This document shows positions 37,990 to 50,164 of a stretch of 64,000 bases of DNA, in pieces. The position numbers and the translations under genes were made by a program. Origin of the DNA: Morella rubra (lineage: Eukaryota; Streptophyta; Magnoliopsida; Fagales; Myricaceae); assembly GCA_003952965.2 (NCBI GenBank), contig CM025856.1:21607351-21671350 (forward strand), read 5' to 3'. The notes under the pieces were generated by a model, which ran no database searches, had not been told where the DNA came from, and saw only the letters and a program-made list of their open reading frames with translations. Within the stretch, counting starts at the first letter, position 1; the number at the start of each line of letters is the position of its first letter.

Positions 37990-39299
37990 GGATTAATTTA
38001 ATTTTGCACCCATGTGTCTAGAGATCCTGACACTTTGCATCTTATTTTTTTGATTTTGAGATATTTCACCCATGTGGTTTCAGGGGTCTTGACTCTTTAC
38101 ACTAGGGGTGGGCATTTTGTCCGCCGATACTGGAATTCCGGTTTTGGTACCGGTTTCGGCCACCACCCACCGCCCAAACCGGTAGGGTATATGGCCAAAT
38201 ACCGGTACCAGTACTTCCACTCGGAATTCCGGTACCGGATTTTTTTAAAAAAATATATTATAACCAAAATGCACAGTTTTGGTCTAGACCAGGGTTATGC
38301 ATCTTAACCCCTCCCCCCGACAATTTCATTTCTCTCCTCTCCTCTCTAATCTCTCGCCTCTTCCCCCTCTGCTCTGCTCTCCTCTCCTCGTCTCCGACAA
38401 GCCTCTCTCTCACTGTAACTGAGTCACATTGCAGCATTGCTCTCTTGCCTTTCTCTCTCTGACCTCTGTCTCTCAGCTCTCTTAGTTCTCACTCTCTCTT
38501 CTCTGTCAGCTCTCTCTGATCTCCACGACTGACGGCCCACAACGTGCCAGCAGCACAATGTTACGCCTCTCTACTTCTCTGTCGACGCTGCCTCTCTCTC
38601 AGTAAATTCACTAATTTTTTCGTTTTTATTTGTTGTGAATCTGTTTATTGTAATTTGTGTAACTGTGTTTGGATTTGAATTTTGTCATTTGGATAGGGGT
38701 GGGCATTTTGTGAATCTGTTTATCGTAGATTTATTATGAATCTCTTCTTTCTCACCTCTCTGATCTCTCTGTTTATTTTTTTTAATTTAGACAAGATAAT
38801 CCATACCAGAATTTCGGCATCCATTACCGAGATTGTCGGACCAAAAACGGATGCCAAAATAGGCATCCAATTCTTACTGGTACCAGAGCCGGAATTTGAA
38901 ATTCTGGCTCCAGTATTACTGTTACCCAACCCTACTTTACATCATGCCGTCTATTATCCGTTATTTCGAACGAAAAAGTCAATCACATATATTTGCACGT
39001 AACTTATTTTTCCATTTTGCCTTCAATATTCAAAAAGAATTAATTACAATTTACATCCACGTGGTTTGAGGATCTGACACTTTGCATTCCATTTTTTTTT
39101 TAAGACACTTTGCACCTAAAAAGTCAGTCACGTGTGTTCTGCACGTGGTTGACTTTTCCATTCGAAATAATAGTTAAATTAACAAGGTGTGAAAAGTATC
39201 AATAACTCAAATGATGTGGGTAAAATGTCTCAAAATTTAAAAAAAATATGTAAAATATCAAAATCTCTAAACCATTTGAGTGCAAAATATAATTAATCC
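37990..39299. mobile_element. Mutator-like nonautonomous element carrying a nested hAT-like insertion
   Basis: The left end (ggattaatttaattttgcac) is the inverse of the right end, and the inverted similarity extends over roughly 110 bp. Flanking 9-bp sequences acaaattta (37981-37989) and ataaattta (39300-39308) agree at 8 of 9 positions. This supports a 9-bp target duplication, as in Mutator-like elements. It encodes no transposase. The element at 38103-38934 is inserted within it. Confidence 0.7.
38103..38934. mobile_element. Nested hAT-like nonautonomous element
   Basis: It begins TAGGGGTGGGCA and ends TTACCCAACCCTA, short imperfect inverted termini of the kind seen in plant hAT elements. 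Flanking 8-bp sequences ctttacac (38095-38102) and ctttacat (38935-38942) agree at 7 of 8. The interior holds repeated ccggtacc/ggaattccgg motifs and a CT-rich tract. A second taggggtgggcattttgtg occurs inside near 38694, suggesting internal rearrangement. Contig B begins inside this element (50675 equals 38814). Confidence 0.72.
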
Positions 39300-39748
39300 A
39301 TAAATTTATTAGGTAGCTACGAGAGCAAATTAATGGGCCTTTACAAGTGTGGGTTTTAAGTTTGCCAAAACGAGTCTTAGCTGCCTTAATAAACAATTAA
39401 AATTAAGTGCAGTGATTTTTGACAAAAGGACGGTTTTATCCCTTTTTGGAACATGGGAAAGCAAAGGAATGGAGTTCCTGTACGAATTACAAGTGGTTTT
39501 GTTAATACTAGAGGTCACAGCACCAATATTTTTAATAAAGCTCTCAAGAAAAAGACTTTTAATAAACTCCATCCCTGATTCCCTCTAACCCTTTTGGGGG
39601 TCATCTTAGGTTCATCTGCCAATGGCCGGCCCTTCGATGAGGTTTTCTTTTTCTCTCGTTCCCCTTTCCTATTAGAGTACTGACAGAGACAGAAAAATGT
39701 GATACCGAATAAATGAGGAGGTTCCAAACAGTCAAAGGATAATCATAA

Positions 39749-42700
39749 CTAAGCTCCTCGCTGTTTCTTTGTCATTCTTTTCCCTTTGTCTAAATATAAT
39801 TCGAAGTCATCATCTGATTCGTCTTCGGAGCTTTCGTCTTCACTCTTCTTCCGCTTCTTCGACTGCTTTGGCGCCTTCTTTTTATTAGAAGCAAGGGAGG
39901 ATGATTTTTTCTTGTTAGCCAAAACAATGTCATCCTCTGAGCTTCCATCTTCAATGTTCTGCTTCTTGGTCAGGGATGATGCAGCCTTTGGTTGTGTAGT
40001 CCTCCTTTTGATTGAAGAAACCGAGGAAGCTAATTTCTTCTCAACACTGACAGACTGAGTGTTCCGCTGTGCAGTAGCTACAACTTTGGCCGGGGAACTG
40101 AGCTTTTGCTGATGATTCTTCTTCTGCTTTTTGTCATACACTTTATTTGCCTCATCTCTTGAAAGCAAACCAGATTCCATCATCCTGCAATTAAATTAAA
40201 AAAAATACATATATTACTGTTAATATGCAACCATCTTCGCACTGAAAAAAAAAAATACGGGGACTCTAATAGCAAACAGGGGTACATCAACAGATGCTAA
40301 GATTGTGGTCCCCCAATCCAGATTAAAGATAAATTGATCCAGCATGGCATTTTGAAGGGGATTAAATCATATTATCACTGACGAAAGAAGATCAACAATC
40401 ATCACCATGTTAATACAAGATATGCGTCTAATCTATCTGAGCTGATGCTACTGACATTTTGAAATTACAAATAGCCAAATTTCCTCTGCAGATAGAATAG
40501 CTGCACAACCATCTATGTGGAAGAAACAAATTGCAAAATCCAACCAGTAAGGCGTAACAAACAGTAAGGATGACTAAGCCACGACATAAACTTGATCCGT
40601 CAACATTAACGCTGAGCTCACAGTACAGATTAGCAAGTATTGTATTTAAGTAACATAAAGCACTATAGATGCCAAGAATATACAATGCACTCCTGGAACT
40701 TGATTAGTCAACATTAGGGCTAAAATCACTGTACAATAAGTAGGTCATTTCAACAACTTGAAGCCCTATATAGATGTCAAATATACAAAAATAAAAACAA
40801 AGCCCTTTTAATGAATGCAGATAACAAAATGCTTTCCATCCGTAACTAAAATCCAGAAAGCCCAAAATTGTTTTGGCATCGAATGGACGACCTGGCAAAT
40901 AGGCATCAGCTTTTCAACTTCCCGAACAGTACTATCAGAATCAGTACTGAACATCCTCCTGTAACTGTACATGTCCCATAGCAATAACATATTTTGGTTC
41001 AGGCATTTGTTCATGTAATCTCACTACAGACGGAGCCATTTTCCTTGTTACTGAACCAGAGGTTAAGATTGGGTCTGCCTGTCTAGGACTAGATCTTGGT
41101 ACCAGGCCATAACGATCAAAGTCTAATTGTGAGCCTATAAATGAAGAAATATCTGGTACCGTACAGAAGGGGCCATAAACTGGAGAGTCTTGACCAATTT
41201 GAAAGATCATTTGATATAGTTGAAATAACTGAATTGTTGAACTGTTTGATCAAGTAAAGGAAACTCAATGAAATTCATAGCTGTTTCAATGTTTATTTTT
41301 TACTTTCTTTATTTTGTTTTTATTGACTGAATATTCAAGCACAAAACAAGTCCATATAAATCATTACAAAGTCTACACAGAAGACATGAAGAATCATTCA
41401 TAATTTCAGGTCATGTAAAAATCCAAGCCAAAACCATTGGTAAGGTTAATCAGGTTTCGCGTACCATTAGAATCAAACTGCAAACATATCAAAACACATC
41501 TTATTCCAAGTTATACAAAAACACCAACAAACAAACAAAACATAATTGGCTCACAAAAAAAAAAACAAACAAACAAACTTAAGAGGAATATACAGAAACG
41601 AAAACAGAAACCAGGAAGATCGGATAAAATGTAAAAGGGCCAAAACCATTATATATTAGTGATATTAGGGGCATCTAGTCTAAGGGAATGCCCCAACATG
41701 CAAAGTGCTGCATTTGATGTAATTGGCTATTTCAAAAATATAAAACCAAGCACAGAAAAACATATACTATACTCATGTATCAAATCTGCAGCTGAAAGGC
41801 CAGTCAGGTCATATTTTGCTTCAAGTGTCAAATAATTCCATGATTTTGGAGATTCCAGCAGTTACCTATAAAAAAAAATTAAATTAAATTATGCTTGTTC
41901 AGCCCATGGATCGGGTATTCCATAACACCAGATGAAGGCTGCTAACATGTTTAAGGTCTTCAAGAAACGTACACAGTTTGCTTTCCATTTCCTGTTCAAG
42001 GATCCGATTTTGGTTTATGCCCACCCTTCTCACAGTTTATAAGATAAGAATATGAGTGGTTGCACTCTGTATCTTCACACTTCAATGATCAGATTCTTTC
42101 TCTGAGCCCCAGCTTCCACAAACTCCTGCTCTTTATGGAACTCCATCACACCCAATGCTATCCATCCTCTTCATAAGTAGTAAGCGGGGAAATAACAGAA
42201 AAGCCCTAATGCTCTGAAGGAAAGGAAACCATCATAAACATTTTCCTTTCTTCTAGTTATGCAATTTCAATTCCTTTTTGACACACTAAAAGAAACCGAG
42301 CAAAGTAGGAGAACCAACCAAAAAGAAATCCGACATTGGGACAGCGTGTCACATTGACAAAAGGATGACACGATTGAGCAAAATGACTCACCAGAACTGT
42401 GCCATTTCGCTAGCTGGATTGCACTTATAAAGCGTCTCGTAAAAAATCCTGAGTGGATCTCTCTGAAATTCAAGAATGCAATAATACCGCAATTAAGAAA
42501 CACTCAAACAGATCATCTGAAACAAAATAAAGCCAAGGCAGGTATAAACAACAGAATAACACCTCCTCAGGAGGCTCCCGCTTCTGACCAGGCAAATCGT
42601 AAACCTTCTTCTCCCTCTTCTTCTTCTCTACTGCCTTATCTACCTTCTTCTCCTCCTCTCCTCCTCCTCCTCCTCCTCCTCCTTTGTCTTTTTTCTCTTC

Positions 42701-43327
42701 TTCGGTTCCTTCCACAAAAGAAAACAAAATAGACACCCAATAATCAACTATAGTCACCTCTGCGTACTAAACCGGAAAAGATGAAGAACGTTAAACCATG
42801 CTATTCCATTCAACTCTGTCCAATGCATTGATCGCTTACTTTAAAAACGCCTTAATTAGGCCAAAACTTCCAACAAAATAGAGAGCAAGAGTACTTCTAT
42901 TGCCTTTTATACTGTATTCCGCTTGGATAGAAACCAGTAAGCCTGGGCCTTTTAAATTCAACTTAAAGGATAGGCAAAAGGGTATTAAAGAAACCTTGCC
43001 GGGCTTAGAGATAGAGTTCCGTTTGGCAAGTGGCTTGTCATCATCAACGTTGTAATCGTCGTCTTCATTCTCTTCCTTCTTAAATTTGGAGCGAGACCCT
43101 GACGAGAGAGAAGCCTTGATGGGTTTTCCAATATCATCTTCATCGTCTGGGAGCTCTTCCTTCTTCACCTTGGCTTCTTTAGGCCGAGATTTGGCCGAAA
43201 CAGCACTAGCATTTGCGGATTTCTTTTTGTGGGCCTCAATAATCGAACCTAGGCTCTGCTTCTCATCCGCTTCCTCTTCGTCCTCCACCTCCGCTCTCCT
43301 CAGGGGTTTCGAATCCTCCGACGGCAT
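39749..43327 (-). CDS. Lys/Glu-rich nuclear-type protein, copy A (frameshifted in exon 2)
   Basis: Unnamed plant protein. Exons 43327-42995, 42708-42563, 42462-42392 and 40184-39749. Exon 1 is acidic and lysine-rich ([27 protein letters not shown]). Exon 2 has a polyglutamate run, then [19 protein letters not shown]. Exon 3 gives [20 protein letters not shown], the best conserved-looking core. Exon 4 gives [22 protein letters not shown], then basic/acidic low complexity ending MTKKQRGA. Composition suggests a nuclear or nucleolar chromatin-associated protein (inference). In copy A the (GAG)n tract lacks one base near 42658 relative to copy B, so exon 2 shifts frame and meets TAG shortly afterwards. 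The 2.2-kb third intron holds a plastid ndhK relic. The equivalent reading frame is intact in copy B. Confidence 0.78.
40830..41210 (-). pseudogene. ndhK: Plastid ndhK fragment (NUPT) in intron 3, copy A
   Basis: Minus-strand translation gives FDFDRYG-like [41 protein letters not shown] and, after a frameshift, [16 protein letters not shown]. These match consecutive parts of the plastid NAD(P)H dehydrogenase subunit K rather than the nuclear-encoded mitochondrial PSST subunit. There are at least two frame breaks, and the remainder decays into CQVVHSMPK. It is plastid-derived DNA inserted in an intron and is not functional. The same relic is partly visible in copy C near 28290-28420, so insertion predates that duplication. 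Confidence 0.85.
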
Positions 43328-45133
43328 CTTTCTCTTGAATGTTAAAAAGAGTCGCAGAAAATCGTGGATTCTTGTGAGAAAAAGTGAAGGACAGAGCGAT
43401 TAGGGCTTCTGAGAATCTGCAACCCTGGATGGCAAAAGGCGCTCCGTTTTTCAGGTTCCGAATTTGAAACGTTTCAACACTGAAGCGACCTAACGAAACT
43501 TGCTTTTGATCAATTTTTTAAGCCCTATCAACTATGCTTGGAAGTCTTCAGTCAATTTGGCTGTGTTTTTTTTTTTTTTCTAAACAACAATTTAGCTGTG
43601 TTTGATTATTAAAAATTTAATCTTTTAAAATTTTAACATAATAAATAGTACAATATAATCTCTCTTTTTTTATCATATTATTATTTTTTTATAAATAAAT
43701 ATAAAAAATTTATTTAAATAATATCTCTTTTCATTTTTTTACTTATTTCAATATTCTAAAATTTTAATTTTTAATATTTAAACACAAACTTTTATAGAAA
43801 AAATACTGCTTTAATACAAGCGTGTCCTCGAAAGAGACCACGGATGAAATGATTTCTTGTGTCAACAAAAAAAAAAAAACATGAATGTGGAATATCTTTT
43901 TGTATCTGCCGAAAAAAATTTAAATATATTTCCTGATTAGATTTTTATTTTCTAAACCGAATAAAATAAAAACATTAGTAAGAGCCAGTAGATTACTGCT
44001 AAATCTCTTTCCCTCCAAAAATATAACTACTCGATCATGTACATCGCGCTCTATGCTTACAGTATAAACACTACTCCTTTCTTTGTAACGACTTGGCCCA
44101 ATTCTGGCTCAAATTTGGACCGAACCTCGCCCCATTACTGTAAGAAACGTAATTCGAGGCTTCGAGAAACATTTGAGCTAGCCCAAATCATTGCTCTTAT
44201 GGCGACAATTTAACTTTGGGCCATAATTATTTTAGTTTTTGGTTTACACCTCGAGCCGAATGACAAGACTTTGGACCCAAGTCGGCCATCATGAGGGATT
44301 AGGCCAGCCTGCCTCGTGGATTTGGTAGTCTCTGTAGATCAGGTCATAATCACGTGGAAAGAAAATGGAAAAATAAATTAGTTATTTCACCAATCAAAAT
44401 CATTTATTTTTTTAAAATTAAAATTATTTTTTTAGGCACAGATACAATGAAGGAGATATAAAACATAACATTTTATTGCTTTAGATCCGAGAATAGTATC
44501 TTATAATATCGATCAAATAAATAACTTTTTAGATTAAGGTTCCTAATTCATTCATGCAATGCACAACAAAATTAAATGCTCGAAAACTCCCCACAAGCAT
44601 TCCCCCTACACATGGTGCTAGGTGGATAAGTTATGATGAGTAGAAAGATAATAATGTACCATATCTTCTCGCCACTATGTGCCATGTGTCAGAAAACCCA
44701 CAAACCAAAAAACATAGAAAAAGATCTTTTAGTGGATATTTATCTGAACTTCGAGGATCAAGTGAAAGCATAATAATCTGCCAAGTTTGATTGTTGATAT
44801 GATATTCTTTTGTCATAAATAAAGATATTCTAATATAATTCGAAGCGTTTCGCCTTCTTTTTTAAAGAAAAGTTAAACCCAACTAGTCAAATTGAGAAGT
44901 TAATATATTATGTAGTTGTTCGGGATATATACATTGAAACTGTGATAATCAAGCCTCAGTTAAAGATTCCTGGACACTTATTAAATGATAATTCTTTAAC
45001 TAAAAGTGGCATCAATCCGAAGTTGGTGGGCATCAATCCAAAAGAATGCCCGGTTGAGATAGAATCTAAAACCCCAGAATTTATTCCAAAGCAAACGCAG
45101 CCGACCTTTGCACGACCAACCTTTACATCACCA
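43328..45133. other. Intergenic between nuclear-protein and membrane-protein genes (copy A)
   Basis: The two genes are transcribed away from each other, so this is a shared upstream region of about 1.8 kb. It contains the 5' leader of the minus gene, a MITE candidate (43597-43786) and AT-rich DNA. No coding region was seen. Confidence 0.45.
43597..43786. mobile_element. Short AT-rich MITE candidate (copy A)
   Basis: It starts TGTGTTTGATTATTAAAA and ends TTAATATTTAAACACA, imperfect inverted termini around a 190-bp AT-rich noncoding core. The same element is in copy B at 55466-55655, with small differences near its right end. A related end occurs near 29700. No certain target duplication was found. 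Confidence 0.5.
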
Positions 45134-45143
45134 TATATATAAA
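45134..45143 (+). promoter_or_regulatory. TATA box of the small membrane-protein gene (copy A)
   Basis: TATATATAAA lies 51 bases before the ATG at 45194. It is the only strong TATA-like element close to the start. If it is used, the 5' leader would be about 20-30 bases. Confidence 0.5.
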
Positions 45144-45193
45144 CCGACGTTTAATCAAAGAGGCATGCTGAGGAAAAGCTCAGAGATAACGAG

Positions 45194-45607
45194 ATGGGTT
45201 GGTTTCTGAGAGAGAGAAGGGGTCCAGCATGGAAACATGGTTGGACGGAGCAAACCCTCGCCTCTATTTCTCCACCTCCTCTGCCTTTACTCGCCATAGC
45301 TGGCATCATGCTTCTTTTGCTGTCGCTCAACTTTTATACAAGCTACAGGTCGCAGATGCTGCAAACTGTGATCACCTTCAGGTTGTTTTTTTTCTTGCTG
45401 CCCGTGCTGCTGATCTTTGTCATGCACTCGATCACCAGATACGGTCGGCTTGTCTTTGCTCCCCCGATTACAAAGATTGCCGTAGTTCATCGAGCGGAGA
45501 GCGTGCCATGGGGCTTGGGGTTTCTGGTGGTTGTGCTGGTGCTTATGGTCTCTTACCAGCCCTATTTTCAGTCCAAGTGGTGGCCACCAATTTGGAGGCC
45601 ATACTAG
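45194..45607 (+). CDS. Small plant multi-pass membrane protein, 137 aa (copy A)
   Basis: An intact single-exon ORF. The N-terminus MGWFLRERRGPAWKHGWTEQ is followed by SISPPPLPLLAI and three hydrophobic segments: about residues 28-45 (PLPLLAIAGIMLLLLSLNF), 60-80 (FRLFFFLLPVLLIFVM) and 104-120 (LGFLVVVLVLMVSY). The C-terminus is tryptophan- and proline-rich (KWWPPIWRPY). It resembles a conserved plant family of unknown function whose members share the RERRGPxWKxGWTEQTLASISPPP start (from memory, not checked). Its ATG is the first in frame after the TATA element. A second overlapping frame in the same DNA is noncoding. Copy B carries the identical ORF. Confidence 0.8.
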   Translation: MGWFLRERRGPAWKHGWTEQTLASISPPPLPLLAIAGIMLLLLSLNFYTSYRSQMLQTVITFRLFFFLLPVLLIFVMHSITRYGRLVFAPPITKIAVVHRAESVPWGLGFLVVVLVLMVSYQPYFQSKWWPPIWRPY

Positions 45608-46373
45608 TTCACAATATGCAGCTCATAGCTTTAGAGTTTTGTTCGATGGTCAAGGCAGTTAAAAAAGTCTTTCACTTCAATCCTTAATCATTTAATGGTG
45701 ATTAAAGTTATTCATTGCTGCCGAGAAATCGCATACTTTTAACTTGATTTAAAGATAACAGCCCCCTCTTATTATTCTTCTTCTACTTCTTTTTCTAAGC
45801 AAAAATAGTGCATATATTAAAATTCGAGAATAACAGCTATTACAAAACAGAATCACGCTAAGAAGACCAACAGAAAAAACCAAAACGATCAAAAGTCTTA
45901 CAATAAGTAGATCCAAAGACCCAGTAACAACGACAAATGCCGGGAGCATCAACAACCACGTAGAAATGACCCCAAGGGCAAAAGACAAGTTCACTTTTGT
46001 AAACTAAAATAAGGCCCTGGACCCTGTCACCCTTCCATTCGCCATGTGACGTGAAGATTGCAGCTCTGCCGTCATCTTAAGCTTATTTGACAAGCAACTA
46101 ACTGAGAAATTTTGCCGCTACTAAAATCAGGAATAGGTGTAGAAGAAGAAGTCATGACTACAGTAAAGGAATCAGAAAGAAAGCAAAAGCAGAGACAACC
46201 AAAAAAATATGAAATTATATTACGCTCGTTAAAAGCTATGGGCAGAAGAAGAACTTGGCCCAGACTACCCTAAAAAATAGTTACAGAGCAAGCGAAAGAA
46301 TATACAAACTACGACGATACCCACAAGCACAACCCAATAAACAATGTATGACTCCCACTCTCCAAAGTACAAC

Positions 46374-48746
46374 TCATCTTCTTATTTCTGCCTTCAGCTT
46401 TGGAACCTTGAAGTTAGATGAGAACAATTTTGGAGTCTCCGAATCAGAAATTGGAAGAACATCAACAACCTTTCTCTTTGAACCTCTGCTTCCCTGGTCA
46501 TCAAAGAAGGAAAAGGTTCCACATATTACACTTTTGTACCATCCACTATATATGAGTTTCTGAGTGTCATCCTACGAACAAATCCGCAACTTTAACTATG
46601 GGAAGTTCAATTTCAATTATGTACAATAAATTCAAAATAATACCTATTCACTGTCCTTACTACAGAAATAGTTTGTATAGTGAGTTAGCATCCAAAGTTT
46701 ATACTACAGACAACAGAAAGACGACTGTTATTGCTTCTTTCTTTTCTTGGTGAATACTATCATGAATGATAAAACTCTGTCCTCATAAGTGCTATGGAGT
46801 CAGCTATACTAACTTGTATCACAAAATGCAATTTTTATGTAAGATATTTCAGCCTCGTCAAAATAGTTAAAAAGTAAATTTACCAAGTAAGATTCAATAT
46901 CATGCCCCAAAACCTGTTATTGCTCGCTAGAGCCATTTGACTCGAGCATTTCCCAAAGGCCTCCAAGAGGATAGGAAGCATGAAAAGTTTATTTTAGGAC
47001 ACCTAGAGTGAAAGATAAATATCTTCTACTAGACATATCCAGATATTGTAACTATAGCTACATTAAGGAAAAGAGAGCTGATTCACCAGTACCTTTTCAT
47101 TGTCCTTCACAGAATCAGGGACTTGTGCAGCAGATGACTCTGTTTTGAAGTTGATATGACTCCTATTCCTGCCACTGTTCTTGGCTCCCACATTTGAAGG
47201 TTTAGCTCCTGCCGTACAACGATTTAAAACAGGTGTGGCTACAGCACTTCTAGAACTTTTTAAGATATCCAACTCCTGGGAAAGTCTGGAATATTCCTCA
47301 TTCAATTTATTTGTTTCAGCTTCCATCTTTGCCACTTTGTTTCTCAAGTCTGCAATTGTTTCATCTTTCTCATTGGTTCGCAACTGCAGTTGCTCCATAC
47401 TGCCAAGAAGTTCCTTCACCTTCTCATTTGCTCGGGCAACTTCAGTACGATTACACCTGAATTTACTAATGTAATCATTTTCCATTATTTTATACTGGTT
47501 CCATACGAACTTCTTCTCTGCCGACAGCGCAGATACCTCAGAACTCTTTTCTGAGGCAAGTTTCTCATATTCATCCTTTAACCTCTTTATTTCACCCTCC
47601 AATCTCTTAGAACGCCACTCTTCTCCCTGCATATCACCGAAATTGTCAGAGAAAGATCCTGCGAAACTTGAAACTTCTCAACAACATTAAACAGAAAATA
47701 GAAAACCTATTCCAACCAACTTTCTGTGGAACTTACTTTTGGGTCAGAGGATTTAAGGGAAATGTTGTCAAACCACGATTTGAAATCTTCCAACTCACTC
47801 TCTGCATGTTCTGCAATGATCAACAATGGAAAAGGGAATCACCATGGAGATGCGTTAAAATGGGAATATAAATCCATAAAATAGAAATAGCATCTCATCC
47901 AAGAACTGAAATTCTCGCAAACATCAATACCTACAACTACAAATGCAAAGAAGGAAGGTAACTCCTAATGAAAAATGACTGCCAATAATCATAAAATATG
48001 GAATAAAAAAAGTTAGTTTATAAATTAGAGACATGAGACTGTGGTGGAGAAGACACTGTGACTGATAATATACCAGCCTTGGAACCACAATTTAGGACTT
48101 TTCTTTTATGCTTCCTTCTAAGAATATATATAACACACCGTTATCTTTGAAACACTAAACCAGTAGCTGAAGGCACTTAATTCTGCACGAAATTATCGAG
48201 AAATAAAACAAAGTTTCTGTATTGGTGTTCGGTGAGGGTAAGGTAGAGAAATCTGGAAAAGCCCTTTACATATATGAAGAAATACCAACCTAATTTCAAT
48301 TTATCCAGAAAAGCCTCTCTCTTCTCCAAACCCATCACAAAATCATACTTGGTCGCCTCGAGCGAATGTGTCATTTGTTGCACCACCAAATCCCCCTTCA
48401 TCTACGCAAGAAAATTAAAAGAAAGAGGCTCAGGAAATATTTTTCTTAAAAACAAAATAAAAACTAGACTCCAAAATTCTCGAAACCCTAATGTGAAACT
48501 CCAACGGAAAGATTTTAAAAATACTTAAAATTGCGGAACTACCTGAGAAAGCCGGTCTTCGTAGAGTTTAACATCTGAGGTCCATCGCTCGTGTTGCACT
48601 CTGATACGATCTTCCAGAAGTTTCCTCTCTTTGGCGAGGGTCTCGATCTGTGCCTGTTGGGTCTGCAACATATGCACCAGGCCATTGAAAATCTTATCCC
48701 ATTTTTTGCGATCGGAGGAGATTTCGGAGTATTTATTCGCGCCCAT
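46374..48746 (-). CDS. Coiled-coil protein, about 347 aa (copy A)
   Basis: I do not recognise a named gene. Five minus-strand exons keep one frame: 48746-48543, 48401-48290, 47810-47737, 47626-47093 and 46493-46374. The first exon gives MGANKYSEISSDRKKWDKIF, then a heptad-like helix (LQTQQAQIETLAKERKLLED). Later exons give ESELEDFKSWFDNISLKSSD and a long charged coiled coil (e.g. ANEKVKELLGSMEQLQLRTN). The C-terminal exon carries SRGSKRKVVDVLPISDSETP and KLFSSNFKVPKLK, a basic tail compatible with nuclear localisation. The assigned start is ATG-GGC; an upstream TTG is not a plausible start. The last exon's acceptor is the weakest call. Copy B (58244-60616) encodes the same protein. Confidence 0.72.
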
Positions 48747-50164
48747 AGCCAATCACATAGGAAGAAGAAGAAGAAGAGGAGTTCAGATCTTTCAGTAGCA
48801 GAGCAAAATATGACCGTTGGAGTGGTAGACGGGCTTCCAAAAAAAAAACCTCCAACTAACCGCGGGAGAAGAAGAAGAAGGACCAAAATTTCAGATCTTG
48901 CAGTAAGAGAGCAAAATAAGACCGTTGTAGCCAGAGAAGGGCTTGCAACGGTCGATCAGGCGATATTATAACTTGAGGTATTTTATTTGAGAAGTTGGGT
49001 TCAGTTCGTGTTCTTTATCCAAAGATTATGCTCCATTTCCCTCTGTACTTCATTGGCCACGTCGGCTTAACTAAGCTTTTGTGGACGCTTTATAACGGCG
49101 GGACAAAATTTGGTAACCATAGGCAATGCGTCAACGCCAACTGGGTGTATGGTTATGCTGCCCAAAAAAAATGTATTTGGATTAACGTTTATTGTATTAG
49201 GTTTGTTAACGTTAATAATATGTTTACAAAAATCATGTGCAATAAATATTAATAAAGCTAGACAAACTAACAGAAAAACATAAATGTTCTGGCCACATCG
49301 AGATTTTGTAGTTTTTTTTTTTTTTTTTTTTTTTTGTAACGAATGAAATTCAAACATTCATTCATGCACTGAGTCGGACGGACCTGGTCTAATATCTACA
49401 CAAGTTGAGTTCAACACCACAGTAAACTCTAGGCTGTGCAGCCCCCGAATTACACATGCCAAGTAAGTTCAACTTTGTTATGAGAGTGGCCTGGATAAAT
49501 TATTTGCACCTAAAAGGATTTGAACATAAGACCTCAGAGGAGCACACCTTCTCTTGACCACCAAGTCAATCCCTTAGGGTTTTTATGTGGTATTTCCTTG
49601 TCTTAAAATAATGGAAATTATCATTTTTTTAAAACCATTATCATTGTGTTAAAATTCAAATCCTAATAGGTTCGATCCCATTATTTTGACAAGTTAATTT
49701 CATATTTTGTACGTTTTTGTTGCTTACGACCCAATTGTTTTCTTCATTTTCCTTTTATTTATATTTTTTTGGCACAAAACAACAATGGTCACTCGAAAGT
49801 ATATTCCCAAGTATATGTGACGGCATGTGTTTTGCTTTTTCAAAATCCTCAGAAAATACTCGCATCAGCGTCCACATCTGAGCCTAAAAAAAAAGTTGAT
49901 ATCACTTATAATATGTTTGTGAGATTTGTTGTAGGTTAATTAAGCGCATGTGAGAAAGATTAAAAATTAGACATTAAACTTTATTGCCCTATAAATCATA
50001 ATTAATCTCGTAAACTATAATAAAGTTAAAGATGATGCTGAGTTTCTAGTTTTTTGGACCGTAATTATTCAATCTACTCAATAAAGTGTAATTTTTTTCT
50101 AAGCAATAATAAAGTGTAGTTTGTTAGAGAGTTAACGAGGCATTCCTCTCTCTCGTGGTATGTA
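48747..50164. other. Promoter side of the coiled-coil gene and intergenic (copy A)
   Basis: This holds a GAA/AGA-rich leader with two similar halves (caaaatatgaccgttg at about 48806 and caaaataagaccgttg at about 48913), a run of about 25 T (49312-49336), and AT-rich DNA up to the breakpoint near 50164. No gene was seen. Confidence 0.4.

Larger units (their letters stand above)
38814..50164. repeat. Copy A of an ~11.35-kb near-identical block
   Basis: This block matches 50675-62036 base for base over its full length, apart from scattered substitutions and short indels. The coordinate offset drifts only from 11861 to about 11870 before late intergenic indels. Differences concentrate in homopolymers, introns and spacers. 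It carries three genes. Copy A is continuous with unique left sequence, and its right edge is followed by 409 bp of sequence unlike that following copy B. Confidence 0.97.

Noticed and set aside
39786-40058. Serine-rich plus-strand frame (and its copy at 51647)
   Set aside because: It is antisense to the Lys/Glu-rich last exon; serine and phenylalanine runs are what the complement of such codons gives.
45199-45687. 162-codon open frame overlapping the small membrane-protein gene
   Set aside because: It is out of frame with the conserved-looking membrane ORF and shows no domain. The other frame has the hydrophobic periodicity and family-like motifs.
49660-49690. tRNA-like ggttcgatccc
   Set aside because: Only a T-arm-like string is present, with no acceptor, D or anticodon arms around it.
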